A stretch of 8,270 nucleotides of DNA from an uncultured Mucilaginibacter sp. (GCA_903885865.1 CAISKH010000509.1:1-8270), one strand, 5' to 3'. Counted from the first letter of the stretch, positions 1-5,366 are shown. A program made the numbers and translations. Notes: generated by a model from the letters alone, not told the origin.

Positions 1-87
1 ATTAAATTACTGTTTGATACGGCTTTGGAGAAGGGGGTAATACCGGAGATAAGAGAAAACATATTCCTTAACCCCCTAACCCCCTGA
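1..87 (+). CDS. 3' end of an unidentified plus-strand gene (partial)
   Basis: Frame 1 is open from the window edge to the TGA at 85-87, giving 28 codons that end ...IRENIFLNPLTP. The other two plus frames hit stops early. The residues before about position 66 have a normal charged, helix-like composition (LLFDTALEKGVIPEIRE). I do not recognise the protein. The last six codons (LNPLTP) and the stop codon come from the C-rich repeat at 68-95, so the repeat appears to have replaced or extended the original C-terminus. The gene converges on hflX, whose stop also lies in a copy of the same repeat. The open frame is short and could be chance, so confidence is moderate. Confidence 0.45.
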   Translation: MKLLFDTALEKGVIPEIRENIFLNPLTP

Positions 88-95
88 AGGGGGAA
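68..95 (+). repeat. C/G-run palindromic repeat, copy A (left half of pair A/B)
   Basis: The copy has a TTAA end, then two C5 runs separated by TAA, then TGAA and a G5 run. The inner C5-TGAA-G5 can fold alone. It matches the reverse complement of copy B (135-162) except for one substitution and one C of run length. The pair, separated by 39 nt, can form a stem of about 27 bp. It lies between two convergent genes and supplies the stop codon of the left one. Confidence 0.85.
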
Positions 96-134
96 CGATA
101 GCGGTTTATGAGATATACGGATTTGCTATTCAAC

Positions 135-162
135 TCCCCCTTTAGGGGGTTAGGGGGGTTAA
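135..162 (-). repeat. C/G-run palindromic repeat, copy B (right half of pair A/B)
   Basis: This is the inverted partner of copy A: a C5 run, TTTA, a G5 run, TTA, a G6 run and TTAA. Its TTAA end overlaps the hflX stop codon (159-161), so hflX terminates exactly at the repeat edge. The A/B stem could act as a two-way transcription barrier or 3' end stabiliser between the convergent genes. No T-tract follows on either strand, so it is not a standard intrinsic terminator. Confidence 0.85.
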
Positions 163-1343
163 TACAACAAATGATCATGCGGATACCTCTCCGTATGTAT
201 TCCTTTCACATACTCATACAATAGCTGCCTAAACTCATCAATATTCTCCTTCTTAGTTGCCGATATAAATATTGCCGGACTATTATTCTTCGCCATCCAG
301 CTATGTTTAAAATCATCGAGGGTTAGCGGTTCGGCCTGTTCGCCGTCGGGAAGCTGAATAGGTTGGTAGGCATCCATTTTATTAAACACGGTAATGGTTT
401 GTTTGTCTATGGCGCCAATGTCTTTCAGGGTATCGTTTACGGCGCGTATCTGGTCCTCAAAATAGGGGTGCGATATATCCACTACGTGAATTAATATATC
501 CGCCTCGCGCACTTCATCCAGCGTCGATTTAAAACACTCCACCAAATGATGGGGCAGCTTGCGGATAAACCCAACCGTATCTGATAACAGGAAAGGCACA
601 TTCTCGATCACCACTTTCCTAACCGTGGTATCCAGCGTGGCAAACAATTTATTCTCAGCAAACACCTCCGATTTGGATATGAGGTTCATAATGGTTGATT
701 TACCCACGTTGGTATAACCCACCAGCGCGGCACGCACCATCTGGTTACGGTTTTTGCGCTGTGTTTCGTTTTGCCGGTCAATATGTTTAAGCTTCTCTTT
801 GAGCAGGGCTATTTTGTTCAATATCAGCCGGCGGTCAGTCTCAATCTGGCTTTCACCCGGGCCACGCATACCAATACCGCCTTTTTGGCGCTCTAAGTGG
901 GTCCATAAGCGGGTAAGGCGGGGCAGTAAATATTGCAGTTGCGCCAGTTCAACCTGCGCTTTTGCCTGCGCCGTTTGCGCGCGCCCCGCGAAAATATCCA
1001 GTATCAGGTTATTGCGGTCGAGTATTTTAACCTGCAGTTCATTCTCAATATTGCGCAGCTGCGAGGGGGTTAGCTCATCATCAAAAACTACGATGTCTAT
1101 TTCTTCTTCCGTTACAAAGGCTTTAATATCCTCCAGCCTGCCCGAGCCTACAAAGGTGGCCCTATCAGGCTTTTGCAGTTTTTGGGTAAATACCTTAACC
1201 GTTTCCGCGCCTGCGGTATCAACTAAAAATTGTAATTCTTCTAAATATTCTTTGGTGCGCTCATCCGTTTCATTTGGAGTAATAACCCCAACCAGCACCG
1301 CCCGTTCCTGCTTCACAGCAGTATCATAAAATTTTTGTTTCAT
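159..1343 (-). CDS. hflX: GTPase HflX, ribosome-associated
   Basis: This is a 394-residue HflX-family GTPase, a cytoplasmic protein that in well-studied members binds 50S subunits and splits stalled or hibernating ribosomes after stress. The N-terminal HflX domain (about 15-120) is followed by a coiled-coil linker with the family signature GGIGMRGPGESQIETDRR (155-172). The G domain has G1 GYTNVGKST (209-217), a G2 region around TLDTT (236-240), G3 DTVG (255-258), G4 NKMD (321-324) and G5 SAT (361-363). All nucleotide-binding motifs are intact. The ATG start fits the family. It lies 82 bp downstream of trpC on the same strand. The gap has only a weak TAACTTGG-like box, so it may be partly read through from the trp block. 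Its stop codon overlaps a palindromic repeat. Confidence 0.96.
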   Translation of the reverse strand: MKQKFYDTAVKQERAVLVGVITPNETDERTKEYLEELQFLVDTAGAETVKVFTQKLQKPDRATFVGSGRLEDIKAFVTEEEIDIVVFDDELTPSQLRNIENELQVKILDRNNLILDIFAGRAQTAQAKAQVELAQLQYLLPRLTRLWTHLERQKGGIGMRGPGESQIETDRRLILNKIALLKEKLKHIDRQNETQRKNRNQMVRAALVGYTNVGKSTIMNLISKSEVFAENKLFATLDTTVRKVVIENVPFLLSDTVGFIRKLPHHLVECFKSTLDEVREADILIHVVDISHPYFEDQIRAVNDTLKDIGAIDKQTITVFNKMDAYQPIQLPDGEQAEPLTLDDFKHSWMAKNNSPAIFISATKKENIDEFRQLLYEYVKGIHTERYPHDHLLY

Positions 1344-1425
1344 TCAGTATGGGTGTATCAATCAAAGTGCCAAGTTACAAAAACTGGTCAGTTTGTCGTT
1401 TTTCTCTCCGTGCGTCTTTGAACAA

Positions 1426-2241
1426 CTACTTTAATTGAGCCACAAACTCCCTCATCGCCAAGCCCGGGTCTTCCTGCTTCATAAAATTCTCGCCAATTAA
1501 AAACCCGTTAAAGCCGGCTCGCTTTAAACCTTTTATGGTTTGCGGATCGCTGATGCCGCTTTCGGATATTTTTAAAAATTCAGCCGGGATATGCTCCGCC
1601 AGTTTATATGATGTTTCAACCGATACGGTAAAATCGGCCAGGTTGCGGTTGTTTACACCAATAGCATCGAGGTTAGGGTTAATGCTTCGTTGCAGTTCTT
1701 CCAGGTTATGTACTTCGAGCAGCACATTCAGGCCCAGGCTTTTTGCCAGTGAGGCCAGTAATTCTATTTCGCCGGGGGTAAGTATGGCGGCGATGAGTAA
1801 AATAATATCGGCGCCCAATGATTTGGCTTCGATAACCTGGTACTCATCGATCATAAAATCTTTACGCAAAATCGGGATGTTATTAGAGCGGCGCGCCTTA
1901 TATAAATCGGTTTTGGTGCCCATAAAAAAGTCGGTATCGGTTAATACCGATAATGCCGATGCCCCAGCTGCCGCGTAAGCGGTTGTAACTGCTTCAACCC
2001 CCACCTTATCATTGATAATACCCTTTGACGGCGACCTGCGCTTAAACTCGGCTATAATGCCCGTACGGGCAGGGTCAAGCAAAAACTCTTTAAAAGAGTA
2101 GGTTTGCCTGCTAAACAAGTCAGAAGCCTCCAGCTCCTTAATAGGGGTATCCTCTTTAGCTAACTCTACCTCAGTTTTTTTATTGAGGACAATTTTATCA
2201 AGTATGCTTAGCCCCTGGAGGGGGGATTTTTGTTCAGTCAT
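1426..2241 (-). CDS. trpC: Indole-3-glycerol-phosphate synthase
   Basis: This 271-residue (beta/alpha)8 enzyme closes the ring of carboxyphenylamino-deoxyribulose phosphate to indole-3-glycerol phosphate, with loss of CO2, in tryptophan synthesis. Visible active-site elements are AEFKRRSPSKG (64-74, with E65 and K67), LRKDF (125-129, K127), LLEVH (174-178, E176), NNRNL (197-201, N198) and SESGI (226-230, E227). The phosphate-binding end is GFLIGE (246-251). It is a single-function protein with no fused TrpF. It starts 6 bp after the trpG stop. The first residues MTEQKSPLQGL precede the usual N-terminus (ILDKIV) and are partly translated from the C/G-run repeat copy C. trpD, which commonly precedes trpC, is not here. 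Confidence 0.97.
   Translation of the reverse strand: MTEQKSPLQGLSILDKIVLNKKTEVELAKEDTPIKELEASDLFSRQTYSFKEFLLDPARTGIIAEFKRRSPSKGIINDKVGVEAVTTAYAAAGASALSVLTDTDFFMGTKTDLYKARRSNNIPILRKDFMIDEYQVIEAKSLGADIILLIAAILTPGEIELLASLAKSLGLNVLLEVHNLEELQRSINPNLDAIGVNNRNLADFTVSVETSYKLAEHIPAEFLKISESGISDPQTIKGLKRAGFNGFLIGENFMKQEDPGLAMREFVAQLK
2208..2226 (+). repeat. C/G-run repeat, copy C, inside the trpC 5' end
   Basis: A shortened copy in the same orientation as copy A: TTAG, a C4 run, TGGA and a G6 run. The outer C-run arm is missing. On the coding strand it is read as SPLQGLS (residues 6-12 of TrpC). It faces copy D (2282-2310) across 55 nt. The trpG stop and the trpC start lie in the intervening loop. It is the most degenerate of the six copies. 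Confidence 0.65.
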
Positions 2242-2247
2242 ATATTA

Positions 2248-2940
2248 TTAATTATAAGATATCTTAGGTAAGTCGCTAATTGCTCCCCCTTCGGGGGGCC
2301 GGGGGGCTAACCAGTTCTGCATCATTTCTTTTCCATATTCGGTGAGGATAGATTCGGGGTGAAATTGTACGCCTCTTACATCATATTGTTTATGCCTTAA
2401 CGCCATAGCCGAATTATCCGCTTCATCAATAGCGGTTACGGTTAATACATCCGGGATCGATTTCTCATCAACCACCCACGAATGGTACCTGCCCACATTA
2501 AAATGATGCGGCAAACCGACAAAAAGCTGTTCCTGATCGTCGGTAACGGTAATAGGCGTGGCTATGCCATGCATGGGCTGTTTCAGGTTATATAAGGATC
2601 CGCCAAAAACTTCGGCAATGGCCTGTTGCCCCAGGCACACGCCAAATATGCTTTTTGTGGGGGCGTATTTTGCTATAACATCCAGCAATAAACCCGCTTC
2701 CGACGGTATACCCGGCCCCGGCGACAGGATGATCTTATCGTAGGCATCTACATCGTCAATATTAAACTGATCATTTCGCCATACTTCACATTGCAGGCCA
2801 ATTTCATTTACCAGGTGTACCAAATTGTACGTAAATGAATCATAGTTATCAATAATTAAAATTTTACCCCCCGGCCCCCTAAAGGGGGAGGAAGCGCTTA
2901 TGTTTTTATTATCTGTCATATCTTTTTTACGTTTTAACAT
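2248..2940 (-). CDS. trpG: Anthranilate synthase glutamine amidotransferase subunit
   Basis: This class I glutamine amidotransferase supplies ammonia to TrpE for anthranilate synthesis. The core begins KILIIDNYDSFTYNLV (26-41). The oxyanion-strand region is SPGPGIP (73-79), the nucleophile is C102 in GVCLGQQ, and H194 and E196 lie in QFHPES. The catalytic triad is complete. The 230 residues exceed the usual ~190 because both ends are extended by repeats: SSPFRGPGG (about 17-25) and LAPRPPEGG (about 211-219). Two starts are possible, the ATG at 2940 and an ATG at 2919 (MTDNKN). The inner one sits in the same ATATGACNGA context as the trpC start and is a good alternative. Pabb-type PabA activity cannot be excluded, but the neighbours favour tryptophan synthesis. 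Confidence 0.96.
   Translation of the reverse strand: MLKRKKDMTDNKNISASSPFRGPGGKILIIDNYDSFTYNLVHLVNEIGLQCEVWRNDQFNIDDVDAYDKIILSPGPGIPSEAGLLLDVIAKYAPTKSIFGVCLGQQAIAEVFGGSLYNLKQPMHGIATPITVTDDQEQLFVGLPHHFNVGRYHSWVVDEKSIPDVLTVTAIDEADNSAMALRHKQYDVRGVQFHPESILTEYGKEMMQNWLAPRPPEGGAISDLPKISYN
2282..2310 (-). repeat. C/G-run repeat, copy D, inside the trpG 3' end
   Basis: The copy is in the B orientation: C5, TTC, G6, CC, G6, CTAA. It is translated in frame on the coding strand as LAPRPPEGGA, after the normal end of the amidotransferase core (MMQNWL). It pairs as an inverted copy with copy C across the trpG/trpC junction. The middle spacer is CC/GG instead of the TTA/TAA seen in A, B and F, and copy E shares this variant. 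Confidence 0.85.
2865..2891 (+). repeat. C/G-run repeat, copy E, inside the trpG 5' end
   Basis: The copy is in the A orientation: C6, GG, C5, TAAA, G5, AGG. It is translated on the coding strand as SSPFRGPGG immediately before the first conserved residues of TrpG (KILIIDNYDSF). It is inverted relative to copy F (2950-2974) with 58 nt between them. Both candidate trpG start codons lie in that interval. Confidence 0.85.
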
Positions 2941-2949
2941 TAACTATTG

Positions 2950-2974
2950 TTCCCCCTTCAGGGGGTTAGGGGGC
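2950..2974 (-). repeat. C/G-run repeat, copy F, between trpE and trpG
   Basis: The copy is in the B orientation: TTC5, TTCA, G5, TTA, G5. It ends one base before the trpE stop codon (2976-2978) and fills most of the 35-nt trpE/trpG gap. Folding with copy E would place the trpG initiation region in the loop of a hairpin in the trp mRNA. Confidence 0.85.
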
Positions 2975-2975
2975 A

Positions 2976-4385
2976 TTATATTTCTTCTGCCAGCTCTATC
3001 GCTTTGCGCAAAGCGGCTATTTTATTATTAACCTCGTTCAATTCACTTTCGGCAACCGAGCCGGCCACAATGCCCGCCCCTGCCTGGTAATGCAGCGTAT
3101 TGCTTTTACTTAAAAAAGAGCGGATCATAATGGCATGGTTAAAATCGCCGTTGAAACCCAGGTAACCAATGGCCCCGCTGTAAAAGCTGCGCTTAATATT
3201 TTCGTTTTCGTCTATTATTTCCATAGCGCGGTATTTTGGCGCGCCGCTCAGCGTGCCCGCCGGGAACGTATCGGCAACCACTTTAAAAGTGGGCACCTCC
3301 GGCTGCAATTTTCCGCTAACCATTGATACCAGGTGAATAAGGTGCGAATAATACTGCACCTCTTTAAATGCCTTTACTTCCACATGATCACAATGGCGGC
3401 TCAGGTCGTTTCGGGCCAGGTCGACCAGCATTACGTGTTCTGACGATTCTTTAGGGTCGTTTTTAAGGTTGTGGGCTATTACGGCATCTTTTTCATCGTC
3501 GCCGCTGCGTTTAAATGTGCCCGCTATGGGGAATATAGTTGCCCGGCGGTCCTTTATCGTGATCTGCGCCTCGGGAGATGAGCCGAATATCCTGAAATCG
3601 CCATAATCAAAATAAAACAAATAAGGCGAAGGGTTAACCGAGCGCAGGGCCCGGTACACATTAAATTCATCGCCGGTAAATTGTTTGGAGAACGCTCGCG
3701 ACGGAACGATCTGGAACACATCGCCCCGGTAAATATGCACCTTCATTTTCTCAACCACGGCCATAAATTCCTCATCGGTTAAGTTAGATTTTTCGGCAGC
3801 CGAACTTTGAAAGCTGTATTCGGGAAAGTTTTTGTTCTTTATCAGGTCGTGTATTTTATCGAGGCCCGATTGGTCATTTTCGCCTTCGGGCTGGTTATGA
3901 AATATGTACAACTCATTTTTAAAGTGATCAATAGCGATAATGTACCGGTATATATGGTATTGCATTACCGGTATTTTCCGGGTGGTATCATCGCTTTTTT
4001 TAAGGCGGATAGTTTCAAAATGCTCCACCGCCTCATGCGTAAAATAACCAAACAGGCCGTTGGCTGTAATTTTTAACGGGATATCGGTAGTTTCAAAGCC
4101 GGTTATAAAATCATTAATATGGCTTATCAGTTCAAATTCACCCTCTTCAAAGTTCTCTTCGGTGCCATCCGGATAACGCTTGGTTAGCCTGCCCTCATCA
4201 AGCGTTAAACCGCCAATAGGGTCGCAGCAAACAAAGCTGAGGCTGTTTTCGCGGCTATGATAGTCTGAGCTTTCCAGCAGCAGCGAGTTGGCAAAAACAT
4301 CGCGCAGCCGCAAATAGATGCTTACAGGGGTGGTAGTATCTGCAAGCAGTTTTTTATAAGTGGTATTAATTTTATGTTTCTTCAT
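2976..4385 (-). CDS. trpE: Anthranilate synthase component I
   Basis: This 469-residue chorismate-binding enzyme converts chorismate and ammonia to anthranilate as the large subunit of the TrpE-TrpG complex. The N-terminal half holds the Trp feedback element LLLESS (35-40), with NPSPYLFY (251-258) as the second part of that regulatory site. The catalytic half contains GSSPE (268-272), PIAGTFKR (286-293), EHVMLVDLARND (316-327), PAGTLSGAPK (375-384) and GAGIVAGS (436-443). Length and motifs are typical, so the enzyme should be active and Trp-inhibited. The ATG at 4385 lies about 30 nt after the attenuator terminator, and the gene is first in the block. PabB is less likely given the LLESS motif, the Trp leader and trpC nearby. 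Confidence 0.96.
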   Translation of the reverse strand: MKKHKINTTYKKLLADTTTPVSIYLRLRDVFANSLLLESSDYHSRENSLSFVCCDPIGGLTLDEGRLTKRYPDGTEENFEEGEFELISHINDFITGFETTDIPLKITANGLFGYFTHEAVEHFETIRLKKSDDTTRKIPVMQYHIYRYIIAIDHFKNELYIFHNQPEGENDQSGLDKIHDLIKNKNFPEYSFQSSAAEKSNLTDEEFMAVVEKMKVHIYRGDVFQIVPSRAFSKQFTGDEFNVYRALRSVNPSPYLFYFDYGDFRIFGSSPEAQITIKDRRATIFPIAGTFKRSGDDEKDAVIAHNLKNDPKESSEHVMLVDLARNDLSRHCDHVEVKAFKEVQYYSHLIHLVSMVSGKLQPEVPTFKVVADTFPAGTLSGAPKYRAMEIIDENENIKRSFYSGAIGYLGFNGDFNHAIMIRSFLSKSNTLHYQAGAGIVAGSVAESELNEVNNKIAALRKAIELAEEI

Positions 4386-4414
4386 GTAGGTTTAAAAAAT
4401 AGTTGTAAAAAGAA

Positions 4415-4445
4415 AAAACCCGGCGGATGAGGGTCGCCGGGTTTT
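4415..4445 (-). terminator. Attenuator (intrinsic terminator) in the trpE leader
   Basis: On the minus strand AAAACCCGGCG (4445-4435) and CGCCGGGTTTT (4425-4415) form a perfect 11-bp stem with a 9-nt loop. It is followed by TTTTTTCTTTTT, a classic intrinsic terminator. It sits between the leader peptide stop (4480) and the trpE start (4385), so it would stop transcription before trpE unless the competing fold forms. Confidence 0.93.
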
Positions 4446-4497
4446 CCTATTAGGTTTACAATTGATTAGTAATCTCTGATCAAAAACATGGACCGGC
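4436..4497 (-). promoter_or_regulatory. Predicted antiterminator pairing of the trp leader
   Basis: GCCGG (4497-4493), inside leader codons 18-19, is complementary to CCGGC (4440-4436) in the 5' arm of the terminator. Nearby U-run/A-run bases can extend the pairing past an internal loop. The GCC is also complementary to the GGC overlapping the second Trp codon (4517-4515), with CCAA/TTGG between them. That gives a protector hairpin which a ribosome paused at the Trp codons would block. Both folds were worked out by eye and no energies were calculated. Confidence 0.6.
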
Positions 4498-4548
4498 TGC
4501 CAAATTTAATTGGTGCCACCAGTAATTTCTTTTGTTGTTTTTGATCAT
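4480..4548 (-). CDS. trpL: Tryptophan leader peptide, 22 residues
   Basis: ATG at 4548 and TGA at 4480-4482 bound 22 codons. The peptide begins MIKNNKRNYWWHQ and ends AAGPCF. Codons 10 and 11 are tandem TGG, striking for an amino acid this rare. The ORF lies directly upstream of an intrinsic terminator and trpE. Known ribosome-mediated attenuation works by the same layout: low charged tRNA-Trp stalls the ribosome at the Trp codons, the antiterminator forms and trpE is transcribed. With ample Trp the ribosome runs to the stop, covers the GCCGG segment and the terminator forms. The peptide itself probably has no further function. The symbol is assigned by function, not by sequence match. Confidence 0.88.
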   Translation of the reverse strand: MIKNNKRNYWWHQLNLAAGPCF

Positions 4549-4556
4549 CGTGGCGA

Positions 4557-4586
4557 CAAATTTATAAAGAAAATTGAAATGGCAAA
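4557..4586 (-). promoter_or_regulatory. Predicted trp promoter (Bacteroidota type)
   Basis: On the minus strand TTTG (4586-4583) and TAAATTTG (4564-4557) match the Bacteroidota -33 and -7 elements, with an 18-nt spacer against the usual 19-21. The leader ATG begins 8 nt after the -7 box, so the transcript would start at or a few bases before the AUG and be almost leaderless. Confidence 0.6.
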
Positions 4587-4597
4587 CTTTTTTGCCA
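4580..4597. repeat. 7-bp inverted repeat over the trp -33 element
   Basis: TGGCAAA (4580-4586) and TTTGCCA (4591-4597) form a perfect hairpin with a 4-nt loop. On the plus strand a T7 run follows, resembling a terminator, but no plus-strand gene ends here. On the minus strand it lies 32 nt past the stop of the membrane protein gene with a weaker T-rich tail (TTTCAATTTTC). It may serve as that gene's terminator, or as an operator, since it covers the -33 element. Confidence 0.5.
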
Positions 4598-4628
4598 CTT
4601 TTTTTCAATTAATTAATTTTTTTTAAAA

Positions 4629-5066
4629 TTAATTTAATATCGGGATATGCCCCGCTGCCAGCGCGCCGATGATAATTAACAAGGCTATACCATAATATAT
4701 GGCTATAGTTTTATGTTTAATTTCGGGCAAAACCACCTTTTTCGATTTGCTGTGGCCTATGGTTATTATCACTATCGCGATAACCATCATTACCCAATGC
4801 TCAACGGTAAAGTAGCGCAGCGAAGGGTCTTTCATGGTATCCTTGTTAAACTGCACCAGCGGACTTAAAAAGTATAATATAACGCCTATTACCAGTTGCG
4901 TATGTACCGATGCGAGGGCAATTAAATTGGTTACGCGGTTGCGGTTGGTATAGGGGCTGCGGCCTATCCACCCGAATAACGCCACTAATAGGGTATAGAT
5001 AAACAATACCATTACGATAAACCGGAACCCCGAATGCAATTCCTGGAAAAAACTATATGCTGTCAT
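4629..5066 (-). CDS. Small four-helix membrane protein, 'cytochrome B'-like family
   Basis: This 145-residue integral membrane protein has four predicted helices (about 15-34, 49-71, 88-105 and 119-138). The sequence resembles small Bacteroidota proteins that, from memory, are often annotated 'cytochrome B'. Shared-looking features are LHSGFR (10-15), VHTQLVIGVILYFLSPLVQF (54-73), VEHWVMM (88-94), GHSKSKK (104-110) and KHKTIAIYYG (117-126). Histidines H11, H55, H90, H105 and H118 at helix edges suggest haem or metal binding, but this is inference and no haem-binding function is demonstrated by the sequence. It ends 80 bp before the trp leader and probably has its own transcript. The upstream TATCTTCG at 5090-5083 is a one-mismatch -7 box. 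Confidence 0.8.
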   Translation of the reverse strand: MTAYSFFQELHSGFRFIVMVLFIYTLLVALFGWIGRSPYTNRNRVTNLIALASVHTQLVIGVILYFLSPLVQFNKDTMKDPSLRYFTVEHWVMMVIAIVIITIGHSKSKKVVLPEIKHKTIAIYYGIALLIIIGALAAGHIPILN

Positions 5067-5082
5067 GATGTGAATTTTTGTA

Positions 5083-5090
5083 CGAAGATA
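5083..5090 (-). promoter_or_regulatory. Possible -7 box of the membrane protein gene
   Basis: On the minus strand TATCTTCG differs by one base from TAnnTTTG and lies 16 nt before the ATG. No TTTG is found at the expected upstream distance; that place is taken by the 14-bp tandem repeat at 5099-5126. Confidence 0.3.
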
Positions 5091-5098
5091 CGATTATT

Positions 5099-5126
5099 AG
5101 AGATTAGTGATTAGAGGTTAGTGATT
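5099..5126. repeat. Two tandem copies of a 14-bp unit
   Basis: AGAGATTAGTGATT (5099-5112) is followed directly by AGAGGTTAGTGATT (5113-5126), with one mismatch. It lies just upstream of the membrane protein gene, where activator sites or the -33 element would be expected. A related AGAGATTAGGGGTT occurs at 6311-6324. Confidence 0.7.
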
Positions 5127-5235
5127 AGTTTATTGAAGATTAAAGATCGGATTTGGCGGGTGGAATAATAAAGTGATAGGTATTTTGAGGTAATTGATCG
5201 GCTGTTTTTATTAACTGCCTGATAAATAACCTGTT

Positions 5236-5299
5236 CAGGTGTTCACGATTTTTGAGCGTGAACGCCCGTGAACGCTCCGTGAACGCTTGTGAACACCTG
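5236..5299. repeat. Phased GTGAAC array closed by an 11-bp inverted repeat
   Basis: GTGAAC occurs at 5258, 5268, 5279 and 5289, at spacings of 10, 11 and 10 bp, about one DNA helical turn. The first three copies continue as GTGAACGC. CAGGTGTTCAC (5236-5246) is the exact reverse complement of GTGAACACCTG (5289-5299), so the array is bounded by a perfect 11-bp inverted repeat. A further TGTTCA lies at 5232-5237. It could be a cooperative protein-binding site or a structured RNA. Confidence 0.75.
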
Positions 5300-5348
5300 G
5301 TTTTGGCGTTTATTTGGGCGTTTCCCCTATTAAGATCTGGGGCGGGCT

Positions 5349-5366
5349 GTGCGCTTATACGCGCAC
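5349..5366. repeat. Short inverted repeat GTGCGC / GCGCAC
   Basis: GTGCGC (5349-5354) and GCGCAC (5361-5366) are perfectly complementary with a 6-nt loop. They follow a GGGCGTTTCCCC ... GGGGCGGGC stretch (5317-5347) that can also fold. Neither strand shows a T-tract after the stem, so it is not a standard terminator. Function unknown. Confidence 0.4.

Noticed and set aside
754..1329. Long plus-strand open frame opposite hflX
   Set aside because: It is wholly antisense to a GTPase with all motifs intact, and its translation is Ser/Arg/Cys-rich without domain features.
1535..1978. Plus-strand open frame opposite trpC
   Set aside because: It is antisense to the catalytic core of trpC, with a low-complexity composition and no recognisable family.
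2866..2890. Frameshift or sequencing error at the trpG start
   Set aside because: The C and G runs invited suspicion, but the frame continues cleanly into KILIIDNYDSF and the same repeat recurs elsewhere, so an inserted repeat explains it better.
4580..4605. Plus-strand intrinsic terminator
   Set aside because: The stem and T7 run look right, but no plus-strand gene ends here, so a terminator role on that strand has no client.
5236..5299. CRISPR-like array
   Set aside because: The units are 6-8 bp with 2-5 bp between them, far too short for repeats and spacers, and no cas gene is near.
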